Below, in pieces: positions 15,823-17,604 of a stretch of 17,604 nucleotides of DNA. The position numbers and the translations under genes are program-made. The stretch is from Idiomarina sp. UBA6142 (lineage in GTDB: Bacteria > Pseudomonadota > Gammaproteobacteria > Enterobacterales > Alteromonadaceae): positions 1-17,604 of the forward strand of contig DIVC01000060.1 in the NCBI GenBank assembly GCA_002423905.1, given 5' to 3'. The notes beneath the pieces were generated by a model. That model had not been told where the DNA came from. It saw nothing but the letters and a program-made list of their open reading frames with translations, and searched no databases. Positions within the stretch are counted from its first letter, which is position 1. Each line of letters begins with the position of its first letter.

Positions 15823-16530
15823 ATGACTTTTAGCATTGAACCGATTGGTGTGATCCACTCACCCTATCAGCAAAAATTTGCCGTGCCACGCCAGCCCGGG
15901 TTGGTCACCGCGGCTCGGGCCGAGATTCATTTACACCCTGATTATGCGCACCCCGATAGTGTGCGTGGCTTAACTGAGTTTAGTCATATTTGGGTGCTAT
16001 TTATCTTTCATGAAACCGTCGCCGCTGGCTGGCAGCCACTGGTTCGCCCGCCGCGGCTAGGTGGCAATACCCGCAAAGGAGTGTTTGCCACCCGTGCGAC
16101 CTATCGACCCAATGGCATTGGTATGAGCGTGGTGGCGTTGGAATCGGTGCAAGCCAATGAGCATGGAGTGATTATTCGGGTGCGGGGTGCTGATTGGGTC
16201 AATGGTACACCAGTTATTGATATTAAACCGTACCTGCCCTATGCCGAGAACATTGCTGGAGCCCGCGGTGGTTTTGCCGATGCCCGCCCACACAGCGCAC
16301 TTACCACCATCTTTCAGACGGCGGCCGAACAGCAATTACAGCAGCTACAAGGCGATTACCCTGACTTACGTCTGCTGATTAGCCAAGTGTTGGATCAAGA
16401 TCCACGGCCGGCCTACAAAAAGGCCGCCCACCAAGACAAAGTCTACGGTATGAGCCTGTACGATCTGAATATCAAATGGCAGGTCATAGGTGCTGAAAAT
16501 CATGTGATTCAGATCAGTAAAGACTTTTGA
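15823..16530 (+). CDS. trmO: TrmO, tRNA (t6A37) N6-methyltransferase
   Basis: This 235-aa protein is TrmO (older names YaeB, TsaA). It uses S-adenosylmethionine to add an N6-methyl group to threonylcarbamoyladenosine at position 37 of certain tRNA-Thr, giving m6t6A. It has the beta-barrel core with PIGVIHSPYQQKFAVPRQPG (7-26), FSHIWVLFIFHE (53-64), PPRLGGNTRKGVFATRATYR (76-95), PNGIGMS (96-102) and the NGTPVIDIKPYLPYAE segment (127-142), all hallmark motifs, and a C-terminal extension found in gammaproteobacterial members. ATG 15823 begins directly before SIEPIGVIHSP; only a weak GGTGG lies upstream. It is followed by proS on the same strand after 56 bases; the two genes are also neighbours in E. 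coli, which supports the call. I see no convincing promoter in the 212 bases upstream. Confidence 0.94.
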   Translation: MTFSIEPIGVIHSPYQQKFAVPRQPGLVTAARAEIHLHPDYAHPDSVRGLTEFSHIWVLFIFHETVAAGWQPLVRPPRLGGNTRKGVFATRATYRPNGIGMSVVALESVQANEHGVIIRVRGADWVNGTPVIDIKPYLPYAENIAGARGGFADARPHSALTTIFQTAAEQQLQQLQGDYPDLRLLISQVLDQDPRPAYKKAAHQDKVYGMSLYDLNIKWQVIGAENHVIQISKDF

Positions 16531-16553
16531 CCAGCGCCCGCTGCTGATAGAAT
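16527..16553 (+). promoter_or_regulatory. Candidate extended -10 promoter of proS
   Basis: TGATAGAAT (16545-16553) is an extended -10 element with TAGAAT matching five of six consensus bases. TTGACC at 16527-16532 matches -35 at five of six, but the 15-base spacer is short. It overlaps the trmO stop codon and would let proS be transcribed separately from trmO. Confidence 0.45.
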
Positions 16554-16586
16554 CAGCGTTCATCATAGTTTGGAGAATGGAACCCC

Positions 16587-17604
16587 ATGCGTACCAGCCA
16601 CTATTTATTAGGCACCCTGAAAGAAACCCCTGCTGATGCTGAAGTCATCAGTCATCAATTGATGCTACGCGCTGGCATGATCCGTAAAGTTGCCGCAGGC
16701 TTATATACCTGGACCCCAACCGGCTTGCGGGTGCTGCGTAAAGTAGAACAGGTGGTACGCGAAGAAATGGACGCTATTGGCGCCTTAGAAGTGCTTATGC
16801 CAATGGTACAGCCCGCTGATTTATGGATGGAATCAGGCCGTTGGGACGACTACGGTCCAGAGCTGCTGCGCTTGCACGACCGCAATATGCGCGACTTCGT
16901 GCTAGGCCCCACCCACGAAGAAGTGATTTCTGAATTAGCGCGTAAGGAAATCAGCAGCTATAAGCAGCTACCCTTGAGCCTGTATCAAATTCAAACCAAA
17001 TTCCGTGATGAGATTCGGCCGCGCTTCGGGGTGATGCGCTCGCGTGAGTTCATCATGAAAGACGCCTACTCGTTTCACCTTGACCAAGCCAGTCTGCAAG
17101 CGACCTATGATGCTATGCATGGTGCCTATTGCCGTATCTTCGAGCGCTTAGGCTTAGATTTCCGGCCAGTGTTAGCCGATACCGGCTCGATTGGTGGTAG
17201 CTTTTCCCATGAATTCCATGTGTTAGCCGCTTCCGGTGAAGACGACATCGCCTTCTCCGACAGCTCAGACTACGCCGCCAATATTGAAATGGCTGAAGCA
17301 GTGGCACCACAACATAGTCGTGCTGCCGCCAGCAAGGCGCTGGAAAAAGTAGCAACCCCTGAGGCCAAAACCATCGCCGCGTTGGTTCAGCAGTTCCAAC
17401 TGCCTATTGAACAAACACTAAAAACCTTGATCGTGCATGGGGCTGAAGCCGGCCAGCTGGTCGCCTTGTTAGTGCGCGGCGATCATGAGCTGAACGAAAT
17501 TAAAGCTGCCAAACACCCATTAGTGGCGAGCCCGCTACAATTTGCCAGCGATGAAGCCATTCGCGCTGCTATTGGCGCAGGCCCGGGTTCACTTGGTCCG
17601 ATTG
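16587..17604 (+). CDS. proS: Prolyl-tRNA synthetase, N-terminal part (3' end outside window)
   Basis: The frame runs from ATG 16587 ([13 protein letters not shown]) to the window end without a stop; 339 residues are seen of roughly 570 in bacterial ProS. It is a cytoplasmic class II synthetase that joins proline to tRNA-Pro. Visible parts are the N-terminal catalytic core with motif 1 ([23 protein letters not shown], near residues 28-50, written here as [11 protein letters not shown] followed by LYTWTPTG), [20 protein letters not shown] near 110, motif 2 ([17 protein letters not shown] with MKDAYSFH), and then, after [12 protein letters not shown], the start of the inserted YbaK-like editing domain (about 230 onward; LKTLIVHG and [12 protein letters not shown]). 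A GGAG lies 11 bases before the ATG. The editing domain places it in the bacterial long form that clears mischarged alanine. Confidence 0.95.
   Translation, partial: MRTSHYLLGTLKETPADAEVISHQLMLRAGMIRKVAAGLYTWTPTGLRVLRKVEQVVREEMDAIGALEVLMPMVQPADLWMESGRWDDYGPELLRLHDRNMRDFVLGPTHEEVISELARKEISSYKQLPLSLYQIQTKFRDEIRPRFGVMRSREFIMKDAYSFHLDQASLQATYDAMHGAYCRIFERLGLDFRPVLADTGSIGGSFSHEFHVLAASGEDDIAFSDSSDYAANIEMAEAVAPQHSRAAASKALEKVATPEAKTIAALVQQFQLPIEQTLKTLIVHGAEAGQLVALLVRGDHELNEIKAAKHPLVASPLQFASDEAIRAAIGAGPGSLGPI

Noticed and set aside
1..17604. CRISPR arrays, tRNA or rRNA genes, insertion sequences, phage or defence genes
   Set aside because: No spaced direct repeats, tRNA-like cloverleaf, transposase or phage-like gene was seen; the window is ordinary chromosomal gene content apart from the signalling gene.

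Overview
The window is a chromosomal segment from a Gram-negative gammaproteobacterium. The evidence is a LiuR-type leucine-degradation locus, an H-NS protein with the QGR DNA-binding motif, ETF-ubiquinone oxidoreductase, and the trmO-proS gene pair also known from E. coli. The mix of genes suggests a marine, amino-acid-using Alteromonadales-like bacterium (for example around Idiomarinaceae), but the sequence does not fix the genus. I see no tRNA, rRNA, CRISPR array, insertion sequence or other mobile element.

Layout. Positions 1-351 hold the 3' end of an EamA-type transporter, which converges on a thiolase gene (348-1532, minus strand) with overlapping stop codons. A 105-base divergent control region with a strong ACGTTAACGT palindrome separates the thiolase from a plus-strand operon running from about 1638 to 14360: liuR, liuA, liuB, liuC, liuD, liuE, aacS, a membrane-bound GGDEF/EAL protein, and ETF-QO. 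Gaps are 2-19 bases, or the genes overlap, so a single transcript is likely. A hairpin terminator ends it. Then come an H-NS family gene with its own strong terminator, a convergent gene for an exported GIG-repeat protein (minus strand), trmO, and the 5' part of proS, which runs off the window.

How the genes work together. LiuA oxidises isovaleryl-CoA to 3-methylcrotonyl-CoA. LiuB and LiuD carboxylate it, LiuC hydrates the product to HMG-CoA, and LiuE cleaves that to acetoacetate and acetyl-CoA. AacS reactivates acetoacetate with ATP and CoA, and the divergent thiolase splits acetoacetyl-CoA into two acetyl-CoA. ETF-QO passes electrons from LiuA (via ETF, not encoded here) to ubiquinone. The lower leucine pathway and its respiratory outlet are therefore encoded together, apart from ETF and the steps before isovaleryl-CoA.

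The most unusual item is the 738-aa GGDEF/EAL protein inserted between aacS and ETF-QO and overlapping the ETF-QO start. Its EAL domain has lost several phosphodiesterase residues, and its GGDEF domain has an intact signature but no RxxD inhibitory site and an Asn for one metal-binding Asp. This suggests a link between leucine breakdown and c-di-GMP (or a degenerate signalling protein), which I infer from position only.
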